From Rhodobacteraceae bacterium HTCC2083 (lineage in GTDB: Bacteria; Pseudomonadota; Alphaproteobacteria; Rhodobacterales; Rhodobacteraceae), in the NCBI GenBank assembly GCA_000156115.1, contig DS995276.1:3284696-3348695 (forward strand): 64,000 nucleotides of DNA. Direction: 5' to 3'. Positions 27,743 to 36,841 of this stretch are shown here, piece after piece (within the stretch, counting starts at the first letter, position 1; each line of letters opens with the position of its first letter). The notes under the pieces are model-generated. The model saw only the letters and a program-made list of their open reading frames with translations, was not told the origin of the DNA and made no database searches. Position numbers and translations under genes: made by a program.

Positions 27743-28033
27743 GTGGCATGGACGAAACTAACCGAGAACTGGTGCGAAAACTTGCAAGCAATCGCGCGCC
27801 GCTTTCCACATGTAAGCGCGCAGATGCTCGATCCTCTCAAGGGTGAACTGATGGAGATCAGTCGCGTCATTGCGCAGACACATGATTTGTCCGAACCAGA
27901 AGCGCGCGAAGAGTTGGAGAATTTTATCGATCTTCCATCTCTTGCACGCGAAGCTGTGGACTTTCGATCCCATGACGCAGCAACTATTGCGGCGACTTCG
28001 CCGCATAAGGATCTCCATCATCCGCGCTCTTGA
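27743..28033 (+). CDS. Small hypothetical protein before the acyl-CoA ligase
   Basis: 96 residues from GTG at 27743, which has AGGAG 8 bases upstream; a GTG at 27734 overlaps the ribosome site itself. The sequence is soluble and mostly helical (WCENLQAIARRFPHVSAQML, then acidic LSEPEAREELENF), ending in a His-rich tail. I do not recognise the family. Only 33 bases separate it from the next gene, so it probably belongs to that operon. Confidence 0.6.
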   Translation: MAWTKLTENWCENLQAIARRFPHVSAQMLDPLKGELMEISRVIAQTHDLSEPEAREELENFIDLPSLAREAVDFRSHDAATIAATSPHKDLHHPRS

Positions 28034-28066
28034 TAGCCGCCAATCGCTGGGATACCGGTTGGGTCT

Positions 28067-29572
28067 ATGTCTGATGCGATCCATCCACCCTGCCCAACAC
28101 CTTTTAATCTAGCGCAATATGTGTTGGACGCAGGTCGTGCGACACCTGACAAATCTGCGCTGGAAGTACTTGGAAGCGATCCGCAGATGTGGAGCTACAC
28201 GCAGCTAACTAACGCAGTACGCGGTGTTGCAACGGGCTTGCTAAACGCAGGTTTTAAACCTCAAGACATGGTGATGCTGCGTCTTGGCAATACGCCAGAC
28301 TTTCCAATCGCTTATCTTGGGATCATCGCCGCAGGCATGGTCGCAGTGCCGACGTCTGCCGTCTTAACCAGTAGCGAAATAACCAAGATGGCGGCGCAGA
28401 TCGCACCCGCTGCCATCCTGCAAGACGTCAAAGTTTCAGCGCCCACGTCAAAGGCTCGCTCCATAACACTCGAAGACCTTCAAGCGATGTACACGCTGCC
28501 ACCAGCCCTTTGGCATATGGGCGATCCAGAACGTCCTGCCTATGTCGTGTTCACCTCCGGCACATCCGCAGCTCCGCGTGCGGTTCAACATGCCCACCGC
28601 GCAATCTGGGCGCGTAAAATGATGCATTGCGATTGGTATGATTTACGCGCTGAAGATCGATTGTTGCACGCAGGCGCGTTCAACTGGACGTTTACGCTTG
28701 GCACAGGATTAATGGATCCGTGGAGCGTTGGCGCAACCGCTTTGATCCCTCAGGATGGCACGCAACCAGAGGCACTGCCTGCTTTGCTCGCACAAAAAAA
28801 CGCCACGCTTTTCGCTGCTGCACCCGGTATTTTTCGCAAACTTGTGCGCAAGGAAATGCCTGTGATGCCGAAACTGCGACATGCGCTGAGTGCGGGTGAG
28901 AAAATGGTAGAAACGCTGCACGCTGAGTGGCAGCGCGCCACAGGCTCTCAGGTGTATGAGGCGTTTGGCATGTCTGAATGCTCCACCTTTATTTCCTCTA
29001 GCCCGACTCGACCTGCCCCCACAAACACTCTTGGTCGCACTCAAAACGGACGGCGGATTGCGGTGATCCGAGATAATGGCACAGAGGCGGCAACGGGCGA
29101 CTTGGGCACTATCGCCGTACACCACTCTGATCCAGGTCTCATGCTTGGTTACCTCAATGCACCCGATGAGACCGAAGCACGCTTTCAAGGCGATTGGTTT
29201 ATGACCGGCGATCTAGGACGGTGTGATACAAACGGTGCTATTTCCTATGAGGGACGCAGCGACGATATGTTGAACGCGGGCGGCTTTCGCGTCTCCCCTT
29301 TAGAAATTGAGGCTGCGTTTGCAGAGATCGGCGGCCTCATTCAGTGCGCTGCGATTGAGACAACCGTCAAATCCGGCGCACAGGCGATTGCACTGTGCTA
29401 TACGGGCCAAAACACTGTGCACAAAAGCGCGTTTGAGGCTCTGGCCTCCACGCAATTGGCGCGTTACAAACAGCCCAGAATTTACCACCGCTGCGACTCC
29501 CTTCCCAGCAGCGCCAATGGCAAGCTGTTGCGCCGTGTGTTGCGCGCTCAGATTGAGGCTCTTTATGGTTAA
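28067..29572 (+). CDS. Acyl-CoA synthetase (AMP-binding, class I)
   Basis: Activates a carboxylic acid through an acyl-adenylate to its CoA thioester. 501 residues. The P-loop reads VFTSGTSAAPRAVQHAH, altered from the usual SGTTGKPKG. Other motifs are YEAFGMSE, GDWFMTGDLGR, GRSDDMLNAGGFRVSPLEIE and the C-terminal catalytic Lys in SSANGKLLRR. The substrate is not evident; benzoate, short or medium-chain acids are possible. The stop overlaps the FrnE-type gene by 8 bases. Confidence 0.85.
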   Translation: MSDAIHPPCPTPFNLAQYVLDAGRATPDKSALEVLGSDPQMWSYTQLTNAVRGVATGLLNAGFKPQDMVMLRLGNTPDFPIAYLGIIAAGMVAVPTSAVLTSSEITKMAAQIAPAAILQDVKVSAPTSKARSITLEDLQAMYTLPPALWHMGDPERPAYVVFTSGTSAAPRAVQHAHRAIWARKMMHCDWYDLRAEDRLLHAGAFNWTFTLGTGLMDPWSVGATALIPQDGTQPEALPALLAQKNATLFAAAPGIFRKLVRKEMPVMPKLRHALSAGEKMVETLHAEWQRATGSQVYEAFGMSECSTFISSSPTRPAPTNTLGRTQNGRRIAVIRDNGTEAATGDLGTIAVHHSDPGLMLGYLNAPDETEARFQGDWFMTGDLGRCDTNGAISYEGRSDDMLNAGGFRVSPLEIEAAFAEIGGLIQCAAIETTVKSGAQAIALCYTGQNTVHKSAFEALASTQLARYKQPRIYHRCDSLPSSANGKLLRRVLRAQIEALYG

Positions 29573-30209
29573 GCTCGATATTATTTCCGATCCGATTTGC
29601 CCGTGGTGCTATATTGGCAAAACTTTGCTGGACCGCGCACTGGAAGCAGAGCCAGAGCATCCCTTTGAGATCGAATGGCATCCGTTTCAATTGAACCCTG
29701 ATATGCCGCTCGTGGGCATGGATCGCCGTGCTTACCTTGAGGGCAAGTTTGGTGGCAAAGAGCAAGCTGTGAAGGTCTATGGCCAGATTGACCAGCACGC
29801 TCGCGATGTCGGTCTGGAGCTTGATCTGGGGGCAATCAAACGCACACCAAACACATTGAACGCGCACCGCCTGATCCATTGGGCTGGCATTGAGCAGCGT
29901 CAATCCATGGTGATTTCCGCCCTGTTTCGCGCCTATTTCAAAGAAGGTCGCGACATTGGCGACGTGGAAGTGCTGGCCGATCTCGCAGACACATGCGGGA
30001 TGGACGCAGCCCTCGTGCAACGTTTGCTTGCTACGGATGAAGACCTTGAGGGCATTCGTGAAAAGGACGCCGGCTTTCGCAAAATGGGCGTGAATTCGGT
30101 GCCCACCTTCATTATCGCAGGTCAGCACGCGGTGCCCGGCGCGCAATCAGTTGAGGTCTGGCGCAACGTGATCACCGATATCAAGTCACAGATCGAAGCC
30201 GAGGAATGA
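29565..30209 (+). CDS. DsbA-family (FrnE-like) oxidoreductase
   Basis: 214 residues, thioredoxin fold with a long helical insert. CPWC at residues 12-15 follows the opening strand (KLDIISDPICPWCYIGK), and the cis-Pro region is VNSVPTFIIAG. FrnE-type proteins are cytoplasmic disulphide isomerases or chromene-carboxylate-isomerase relatives; no signal peptide is present here. Starts inside the end of the acyl-CoA ligase gene and overlaps the MFS gene by 4 bases, so the three are one transcript. Confidence 0.88.
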   Translation: MVKLDIISDPICPWCYIGKTLLDRALEAEPEHPFEIEWHPFQLNPDMPLVGMDRRAYLEGKFGGKEQAVKVYGQIDQHARDVGLELDLGAIKRTPNTLNAHRLIHWAGIEQRQSMVISALFRAYFKEGRDIGDVEVLADLADTCGMDAALVQRLLATDEDLEGIREKDAGFRKMGVNSVPTFIIAGQHAVPGAQSVEVWRNVITDIKSQIEAEE

Positions 30210-31432
30210 ACGCACCCGTCGCGATGCGCATGGGCACTGTGGAATTCATTGCCTTCGCGGCGATGCTCTCTGCCACGGTCGCGTTTTCTATCGATTCCAT
30301 GCTGCCCGGATTGCCCGAAATCGCCGCAGAGTTAAGCCCCAACGATCCCAACAAAGTGCAACTGGTTCTCACCAGTTTCGTGTTAGGCATGGGAATTGGC
30401 ACGTTTTTCGTTGGTCCCCTTTCGGATCGCTATGGGCGACGCTCGGTAATGTTGTTTGGCGCCGTGCTGTATTGCATTGGTGCCTTCATAGCATGGCGGG
30501 CGGCTTCACTGGAAATTTTGCTCGCCTCGCGCATGTTGCAGGGCCTGGGGGCAGCAGGCCCGCGCATTGTATCTATCGCGGTGATCCGCGATCTCTATTC
30601 GGGTCGCGAAATGGCGCGGATCATGTCGTTTGTGATGATGGTTTTCACATTGGTCCCCGCCATCGGCCCGCTGATCGGCGCGGGTTTGATTTATATCTCC
30701 GATTGGCGCGGAATTTTCGTGGCCTTCATGTGTTTTTCGGTGGTTACAATGCTTTGGATGGGCATTCGCCTACCAGAAACACTAGCCCCAGAAAACCGCC
30801 GAGAGATCAACTTCAAAGCGCTTCTGGCCTCGGTAAAAGAACTGATATCCTACCGCAGAGCGCGCGTTTCGATCATTTGTCAGTCGATGATGCTTGCGCT
30901 TTTGTTCGGAATGTTGTCGACGGTCCATCCGATCTATGACGTCACATTCGGACGCGCGGATAGTTTTCCTTATTGGTTCGGGGTAATCTCTCTTCTTGCG
31001 GGAACAGCGTCGCTATTAAACGCAAACATCGTTGTGCGCTTGGGGATGCGGAACGTTATTACCACCAGTTTTGCCGCGCAGGTCATCCTTTCTGTGATCA
31101 TGCTCTTGCTCAGCCTGTGGCCACCCAGCGACCAAACTTATTTTGTACTGTTTATGATCTGGCAAACCTCAGTCTTTTTTTTGGCTGGCCTCACATTGGG
31201 CAATCTCAATGCGCTCGCGATGGAACCGTTGGGACATATAGCAGGTATGGCCGCGTCCTTTATCAGCGGGACTGCCACGCTTTTTGGCACGCTCGTGTGC
31301 ATTCCTGTGGGTTTGATGTTTGCGGGTACGCCCGTGCCCTTAGCCGCAGCAAGCGTTGTGTTTTGCGCCATTGCAACGCTCATGATGCTCTGGCTGTGCA
31401 ACTATGAGCGACGCACAGGGCGTGATGATTGA
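30206..31432 (+). CDS. Bcr/CflA-family multidrug efflux MFS transporter
   Basis: Inner-membrane drug:proton antiporter of 408 residues with 12 predicted helices. Typical motifs are SIDSMLPGLPEIAAEL in helix 1, the loop 2-3 signature GPLSDRYGRRSVML, and LQGLGAAGPRIVSIAVIRD in helix 4. Starts in a 4-base overlap with the FrnE-like gene, so it is co-expressed with it and the acyl-CoA ligase. Substrate unknown. Confidence 0.88.
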   Translation: MNAPVAMRMGTVEFIAFAAMLSATVAFSIDSMLPGLPEIAAELSPNDPNKVQLVLTSFVLGMGIGTFFVGPLSDRYGRRSVMLFGAVLYCIGAFIAWRAASLEILLASRMLQGLGAAGPRIVSIAVIRDLYSGREMARIMSFVMMVFTLVPAIGPLIGAGLIYISDWRGIFVAFMCFSVVTMLWMGIRLPETLAPENRREINFKALLASVKELISYRRARVSIICQSMMLALLFGMLSTVHPIYDVTFGRADSFPYWFGVISLLAGTASLLNANIVVRLGMRNVITTSFAAQVILSVIMLLLSLWPPSDQTYFVLFMIWQTSVFFLAGLTLGNLNALAMEPLGHIAGMAASFISGTATLFGTLVCIPVGLMFAGTPVPLAAASVVFCAIATLMMLWLCNYERRTGRDD

Positions 31433-31510
31433 AATGTCATTTCCCTGTTAACCTACCTGGGATATGCAGCGCCAAACAATCAGCGTATTCCACGTAAGAA
31501 GGCAAAGTAC

Positions 31511-32725
31511 ATGAGCAAGATCAAAGTCGCAAATCCGATTGTTGAAATGGACGGCGATGAAATGACCCGTATCATTTGGGATTTCATCAAGAAGAAGCTG
31601 ATTGAACCCTATCTCGACATAGATCTGCTGTACTACGATCTGAGCATTCAAGAGCGCGATCGCACTGACGACCAGATCACTATTGATGCGGCGGAAAAGA
31701 CGAAAGAGGTCGGAGTTGCCGTCAAATGTGCGACCATCACACCCGATGAGGCACGTGTAGAAGAGTTCGGTCTGAAACAGATGTGGAAATCACCGAACGG
31801 CACGATCCGCAACATTTTAGGTGGCGTGATTTTCCGCCAACCGATTATCTGTAAAAACGTGCCGCGCCTTGTGCCCGGTTGGACGAAGCCTATTGTTGTC
31901 GGGCGTCACGCGTTTGGCGATCAGTATAAAGCAACCGATATGAAGTTTCCGGGCGCTGGTACACTAACGATGAAATTCGTCGGCGAGGACGGTACAGAGG
32001 TCGAACACGAGGTCTACAAAGCCAACAGTGCGGGCGTGTTCATGTCGATGTATAACATCGACAAGTCTATCTACGATTTTGCGCGTGCGTCATTGAATTA
32101 CGGCTTGAAAATGGGCTGGCCTGTTTATCTGTCTACTAAGAACACTATCCTCAAACAATATGATGGACGTTTCCTAGAGATCTTCCAAGAGGTGTTTGAT
32201 GCTGAATTTGCGGGTGCCTACAAAGAGGCGGGCATCTGGTACGAACATCGATTGATTGATGACATGGTTGCCTGCGCGTTGAAATGGAATGGCGGCTTTG
32301 TGTGGGCGTGCAAGAACTACGATGGCGACGTGCAATCCGATATCGTGGCACAAGGCTTCGGCTCTCTCGGGATGATGGCCTCGCAATTGATGACGCCTGA
32401 CGGAAAGATTGTCGAAGCGGAAGCAGCACACGGCACGGTCACACGCCACTATCGCCAGCACCAAAAAGGTGAATCCACTTCGACCAACTCCATCGCGTCG
32501 ATTTATGCATGGACCGGTGGCTTGAAGCACCGCGCAAAACTTGATGATAACGCAAAACTATTGGGTTTCGCAGAAACGCTTGAACAAGTAATTATCGATA
32601 CCGTGGAAGCGGGCCACATGACCAAAGATCTCGCGCTTTTGGTTGGGCCCGATCAAGGTTGGCTAACGACTATGGGGTTCTTGGAAAAAATTGATGAGAA
32701 CCTGAATGCCGCTCTGAACGGATAA
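31511..32725 (+). CDS. icd: Isocitrate dehydrogenase (NADP), eukaryote type
   Basis: TCA-cycle enzyme turning isocitrate into 2-oxoglutarate with NADP. 404 residues of the dimeric eukaryote-like subgroup usual in alphaproteobacteria: [11 protein letters not shown], the substrate loop [52 protein letters not shown] and [16 protein letters not shown]. Stands alone; a modest hairpin follows. Confidence 0.97.
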   Translation: MSKIKVANPIVEMDGDEMTRIIWDFIKKKLIEPYLDIDLLYYDLSIQERDRTDDQITIDAAEKTKEVGVAVKCATITPDEARVEEFGLKQMWKSPNGTIRNILGGVIFRQPIICKNVPRLVPGWTKPIVVGRHAFGDQYKATDMKFPGAGTLTMKFVGEDGTEVEHEVYKANSAGVFMSMYNIDKSIYDFARASLNYGLKMGWPVYLSTKNTILKQYDGRFLEIFQEVFDAEFAGAYKEAGIWYEHRLIDDMVACALKWNGGFVWACKNYDGDVQSDIVAQGFGSLGMMASQLMTPDGKIVEAEAAHGTVTRHYRQHQKGESTSTNSIASIYAWTGGLKHRAKLDDNAKLLGFAETLEQVIIDTVEAGHMTKDLALLVGPDQGWLTTMGFLEKIDENLNAALNG

Positions 32726-32733
32726 GCACACAA

Positions 32734-32763
32734 TGCGGAGGGCTGCTATTTCTGCACCCCGCA
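32734..32763 (+). terminator. Weak hairpin after icd
   Basis: TGCGG-A-GG (32734-32741) can pair with CCCCGCA (32757-32763) with one bulge. No clear T run follows. Likely the 3' end of icd. Confidence 0.3.
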
Positions 32764-32830
32764 CTTTCTACGCTTTAAAAACAATCGCGATTAAAAGCAT
32801 TGATTACGACGCATTGGGTAACAATCCTTA

Positions 32831-33830
32831 TTGCCCTTTGTCCAATTGCTCACAAATCCTCCTAAGTATTGCTCTTTACTTTGGGGATTGCCGGACCTGA
32901 CATATACTTTGGTTGGTCAATTTATTTCGAAGATACTGAGGATATTATTTTTACTAGATTCATTAGGCCTGTCTGCGGGCGCGATGTTCATTGGAACATC
33001 TGGCGATGACTAAATTACCGGAACAACTGATGACGACAACATAGGCGCTGCTGCAAGTAATGACTCAGTTTAAGGCGTTGGTGGCAACGATTATATTTTC
33101 GGCAACACCGGTGAATTTTGGGATCGAAGGCGATGACACGTTGCTTGGTGGTGCCGGCAATGATGTTCTTAAAGGCGACGCTGATAATAATCCCATTAAA
33201 ACAGGTCTAGGCAACGACGAAGCCTTCGGAGAGGATGGCGACGACGGTATCACCAATCGCGGTGGCTTTAATGAAATGCACGGCGATCTTGGTGACGACA
33301 CACTGAATGCCGGCTTTGAAGGCGGCATTCTATATTGCGGTGACGGCGACGATAGCATGACGGGCGCACATTTCGGTTTGGGTGGCGCGGACGATGATTA
33401 GTTGTTTGGTGGCGATGACATTGTCGTGCTTCAATAAGGATATTCACAACAAGTCTTTGGCGGAACAGGGAATGATTAAATCTTCAACTTCGGCGATATC
33501 TATTCAGGCTTTGGCGGAACCGGCGCGGACGAATTTTTCCTATCCGCAGATCCAGCCGACGTTGGCATCATCCGTATTGAAGACTTCAACGAGCTAGAGG
33601 ATTCCTTGATTGTCATGCATCCAGATGATCACATGCCAGATCCCTCGGATGTGTCTCTCTTGCCTACTAACGCAGGCGACTATATCCAAGTTTTTTATAA
33701 CAACCCTGATAGGACATTCGTGCCTTTGGCGGAAATCCCAACAGGAAGTTTATTTGCGGGCGACCAAGAGAATTTTGAACTACACATCCGCTTCGTCCCT
33801 CTCTCCACCTATGTATATTTGCAACTGTGA
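32831..33830 (+). pseudogene. Decayed RTX (hemolysin-type calcium-binding repeat) protein gene
   Basis: Translated remnants spell an RTX protein: a hydrophobic opening (ILFLLDSLGLSAGAMF), then nonapeptide repeats such as GTSGDD, GGNDYIFG, GDDTLLGGAGNDVLKGD, GDLGDDTLNAG and GTGADEFFLSADPADVG, then an acidic C-terminal domain ending at 33830. In-frame stops occur at 33011 (TAA), 33071 (TAA), 33399 (TAG), 33435 (TAA) and 33477 (TAA). A frameshift lies near 33100-33125. Live RTX proteins are exported by type I secretion and fold with calcium. The original start is not identifiable; 32831 is only where the open remnant begins. Composition is more AT-rich than the flanks. Confidence 0.85.
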
Positions 33831-33859
33831 GCGTCCCCTGACAGCAAAGCCCCTAAGGT

Positions 33860-34663
33860 CTATGACGCGCGTGCAAACCCAAGGTCATTTGCACCATTCA
33901 TAAAAGCCTGGCGCGACATGCTGTCTTGGTTGAATGTGCAAAAGCTGTTTTCTTCAACACATTGCCAATCAGGCTCGTCTTGCAAGGGTTCTGACACAAC
34001 GATCCAACCGTCATCCAAAGCACGTCTTCGAAAATAGAGTGACGGTGCATTACCGTTGCTGGCATAGCGTAGCGCGTAAAGCGTTTCGCCGTCACTAAAC
34101 GCCAAAGTCATGCGCAATCGTGCAGGGATATTTTGTGCAACCGCAAGCTCTTCCACGATCTGCGCAGTACGGAGCAAAGCGTAATGAGGATCCCGCTCCA
34201 GCCCCTGCCCCAAAGCGATCAAAAACAGCGCCTCGCTGTCCGTCGCTCCTTTTCGCGAGAGATAAAGCTGATCTGGTATCGCCATATCAAAGTGCTTACG
34301 CATCTGCTCGAATCCGCTGATTTGACCATTGTGCATGAAACTCCACCGGTCATAAGCAAAGGGATGACAATTATTGCGACTGATGGCTGTTCCTGTGGAG
34401 GCCCTTACGTGGGCTAAGAACAGACGAGATTTCACCTGCTCCGACACTGACTTAAGGTTTGGGTCAGACCATGCAGGAAACACATCACGGTAAAGCCCCG
34501 GTTCGCGGCGATGCGCATACCATGCAATGCCAAAGCCGTCAGCATTGATACTGGTCTTACACTCCTCAGCCTCACGCGCTTGCACAATCAGCGAATGTTT
34601 CGGTGCACTCACCAAATCCGCGATGTAGATTGGCGAACCAATATAGGCGGCCCAGCGGCACAT
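33860..34663 (-). CDS. Class II glutamine amidotransferase domain protein
   Basis: 267 residues, N-terminal nucleophile hydrolase fold with catalytic Cys2 (MCRWAAYIGSPIY), which becomes residue 1 after Met removal. Other family features are NADGFGIAWYA, AHVRASTG and HPFAYDRWSFMHNGQI. Similar to YafJ/EgtC-like amidohydrolases. No synthetase partner domain or ergothioneine genes are linked, so the substrate is unknown. It follows the DUF6356 gene by 4 bases. Confidence 0.88.
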   Translation of the reverse strand: MCRWAAYIGSPIYIADLVSAPKHSLIVQAREAEECKTSINADGFGIAWYAHRREPGLYRDVFPAWSDPNLKSVSEQVKSRLFLAHVRASTGTAISRNNCHPFAYDRWSFMHNGQISGFEQMRKHFDMAIPDQLYLSRKGATDSEALFLIALGQGLERDPHYALLRTAQIVEELAVAQNIPARLRMTLAFSDGETLYALRYASNGNAPSLYFRRRALDDGWIVVSEPLQDEPDWQCVEENSFCTFNQDSMSRQAFMNGANDLGFARAS

Positions 34664-34667
34664 CTAT

Positions 34668-34874
34668 TCAGTTCCCGCGATTATGTGTACGCGCATAAAG
34701 CTTGGCGATGATCTTGCTCGCCGTCTTTTCACACGCCGCCGGAATGAACGCATGCAAAAGTGCCGCGCCACAGGCAAACCCCAGCAACCCCGCGAAGCGC
34801 AACGCAAAAGCCATATGCTCAAAGTAACTTTCTTCTACGCTTTCAGGATGTTCGATAAAGATCCGGTGAAACAT
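34668..34874 (-). CDS. DUF6356 family small membrane protein
   Basis: 68 residues: MFHRIFIEHPESVEESYFEH, one hydrophobic segment (about 23-45, rich in Ala, Gly and Leu), then the conserved FIPAACEKTASKII. The pattern matches DUF6356, which is frequent in Rhodobacterales and of unknown function. GGAG lies 7 bases before the ATG. First gene of a pair with the amidotransferase. Confidence 0.85.
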   Translation of the reverse strand: MFHRIFIEHPESVEESYFEHMAFALRFAGLLGFACGAALLHAFIPAACEKTASKIIAKLYARTHNRGN

Positions 34875-34993
34875 GTAGACACTCCATTCTGTTGGTTTTG
34901 AACAATATGCGCCATGTCCGCCGCGATATGTTCCCAAATCACCACGCTATTTTATGATTGATTGGGACAAACTCCCATAATATAGCAAATAGT

Positions 34994-35449
34994 ATGGATA
35001 TTGATCAAACAGACCGACGCATCCTCAAACATCTTCAAGAAAATTGCGACATCTCCTTAGACGCGCTCGGGAGTGCGGTGAACTTGTCGCGCAATGCGTG
35101 TTGGCGCCGGATCAAACTACTCGGCGAGGCAGGTATCATCAAACGCAAGGTCACGCTCCTTGATGCGGAGGCGCTTGGGCTCGGCTTGAATGTCTTCATC
35201 CAGGTGCGCACCGATCAACATGACTCCAATTGGTCCACCAAGTTTGCGCGCGCCACCAAAGTGATGCCCGAAATTCAAGGGGTTTACCGCATGTCCGGTG
35301 ATCTGGATTATCTAATCCGCGCGCGCGTGGCTGATATGAAAGATTACGATCGTCTCTATCAAAAGCTGACCGCTTCTGTTCCATTGGCAGATGTGTCCGC
35401 CAGCTTTGTGATGGAAGAGATCAAGGACACCACCGCCCTGCCCATTTGA
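34994..35449 (+). CDS. Lrp/AsnC-family transcriptional regulator
   Basis: 151 residues: winged helix-turn-helix MDIDQTDRRILKHLQENCDI with recognition helix LSRNACWRRIKLLGEAGII, then a RAM ligand domain (VYRMSGDLDYLIRARV). The ATG at 34994 gives the family start. 11 bases before an SMR exporter gene, so it probably controls that exporter in response to an amino acid or amine; this is inference. Divergent from DUF6356. Confidence 0.9.
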   Translation: MDIDQTDRRILKHLQENCDISLDALGSAVNLSRNACWRRIKLLGEAGIIKRKVTLLDAEALGLGLNVFIQVRTDQHDSNWSTKFARATKVMPEIQGVYRMSGDLDYLIRARVADMKDYDRLYQKLTASVPLADVSASFVMEEIKDTTALPI

Positions 35450-35460
35450 AAGGACACTCA

Positions 35461-35796
35461 ATGCCGATCCATTACCTCGTTTTGCTCCTCGCAGTTTTGA
35501 GCGAAACCATTGGCACGGCTGCGCTGCAAGCCAGCCAGCAATTCACAAAGTTCTGGCCCTCGGTGGTCGTGGTGATTGCCTATGCAATCAGCTTTTACTT
35601 TCTGTCCATAGCCCTGCGCGCTATCCCGCTGGGGATCGCATACGCCTTCTGGTCCGGCCTTGGCATCGTATTTATCGCGGGCATCGGTTATTTGCTCTAT
35701 GGCCAAAAACTCGACCTGCCCGCGATACTAGGCCTCGGCATGATCTTAAGCGGAATTCTCGTGATTCATTTGTTCTCAAACACATCAACGCACTAA
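35461..35796 (+). CDS. Small multidrug resistance (SMR) exporter, EmrE-like
   Basis: 111 residues, four membrane helices, close to E. coli EmrE in length and motifs. The membrane-embedded Glu is Glu15 (LLLAVLSETIGTAALQ), and RAIPLGIAYAFWSGLGIV and GQKLDLPAILGLGMILSGI follow. Proton-coupled export of cationic compounds by a dual-topology dimer is the family role; guanidinium-type substrates are an alternative. AAGGA lies 6 bases before the ATG. Co-transcribed with the Lrp regulator. Confidence 0.92.
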   Translation: MPIHYLVLLLAVLSETIGTAALQASQQFTKFWPSVVVVIAYAISFYFLSIALRAIPLGIAYAFWSGLGIVFIAGIGYLLYGQKLDLPAILGLGMILSGILVIHLFSNTSTH

Positions 35797-35800
35797 CGGA

Positions 35801-35854
35801 TTCTGGCCCTAAAATACCTCGGGGTGCTCATCTAAATAGACAGGACAGCACCCC
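35801..35854 (-). repeat. Dispersed intergenic repeat, copy 2, with hairpin
   Basis: The minus strand reads GAGCACCCCGAGGTATTTTA, sharing CCCCGAGGTATTT with copy 1 in the liv operon. A perfect 8-bp inverted repeat GGGGTGCT (35821-35828) / AGCACCCC (35847-35854) overlaps it. Lying between convergent genes, it may also act as a transcript end. Confidence 0.5.
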
Positions 35855-35861
35855 ATTCGCT

Positions 35862-36734
35862 CTAACCCATCGCGCGCAAACGCTTGATCAAACTTGACGT
35901 ATCCCAGCGCCCGCCACCTAACTTTTGCACGTCTTTGTAAAACTGATCAACCAATGCAGTAACAGGTAGGCTCGCCCCAACCTCATCGCTCGCATCAAGA
36001 CAAATACCCAGATCTTTGCGCATCCAATCCACTGCGAACCCATGCTCAAATTGATCGTCGAGCATCGTCTCATAGCGGTTCGCCATCTGCCAAGACCCAG
36101 CTGCACCTTGCGAAATCACTTCGACAACTGCGCGCCCATCAAGCCCAGCTTTTTCCGCAAAATGAAGTGCTTCGGACAAGCCTTGCACCAAACCTGCAAT
36201 CGCTATCTGATTGCACATTTTGGTCATTTGGCCTGCACCACTTTCGCCAATGTGGCGGCACATCTTAGAATAAGCCGCCATCACAGGCTCTGCGCGCGCG
36301 TATGCGTCTTCATCACCGCCACACATAATTGACAGCGCGCCGTTCTCAGCCCCTGCTTGCCCCCCTGAAATCGGCGCATCGACAAAACTGATCTGCGCTG
36401 TCTCCGCAGCTTTATACAGCTCCGCCGTAACTTTCGCAGAAACTGTCGTGTGATCCACAAAGACCGCACCACTATCCATGCCAGCAAATGCGCCCGTTTC
36501 GCCCAAACACACAGAGCGCAGATCATCATCATTGCCAACGCAGGCAAAAACGAACTCTGCACCCTGCGCTGCATCGCGCGGGGTGTTCGCGCTTTGGCCG
36601 CCATTCTCCTCTGCCCAAGCCTGTGCTTTCCCAAGTGTGCGATTATAAACTGTGACCTCGTGACCGGCTTTCACCAAATGTGCAGCCATGGGAAATCCCA
36701 TCACACCAAGACCCAAGAATGTGCATTTTGCCAT
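35862..36734 (-). CDS. 3-hydroxyisobutyrate dehydrogenase-family NAD(P) oxidoreductase
   Basis: 290 residues of the beta-hydroxyacid dehydrogenase family: cofactor loop FLGLGVMGFPMAAHL, substrate motif FVDAPISGGQAGAENGALSI and catalytic Lys in GAGQMTKMCNQ. Likely substrates are 3-hydroxyisobutyrate, tartronate semialdehyde or a similar short hydroxyacid. No valine-pathway genes are linked, so the specific one is not assigned. The ATG at 36734 has AAGGG 8 bases upstream. Confidence 0.85.
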   Translation of the reverse strand: MAKCTFLGLGVMGFPMAAHLVKAGHEVTVYNRTLGKAQAWAEENGGQSANTPRDAAQGAEFVFACVGNDDDLRSVCLGETGAFAGMDSGAVFVDHTTVSAKVTAELYKAAETAQISFVDAPISGGQAGAENGALSIMCGGDEDAYARAEPVMAAYSKMCRHIGESGAGQMTKMCNQIAIAGLVQGLSEALHFAEKAGLDGRAVVEVISQGAAGSWQMANRYETMLDDQFEHGFAVDWMRKDLGICLDASDEVGASLPVTALVDQFYKDVQKLGGGRWDTSSLIKRLRAMG

Positions 36735-36841
36735 CGGCTTTTCCCTTCGCATCAATTACCCTAAACGGTGTGTCGAACACTGCGCGCAAAAACAAGGGCT
36801 TTGCACCTAAATGCCGCAGACATTGAAGGAGACGCGAGAAA

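Noticed and set aside
33606-33830. Separate small gene at the end of the RTX remnant
   Set aside because: It continues the same frame and the acidic C-terminal domain of the RTX remnant after the last stop, so it is part of the pseudogene.
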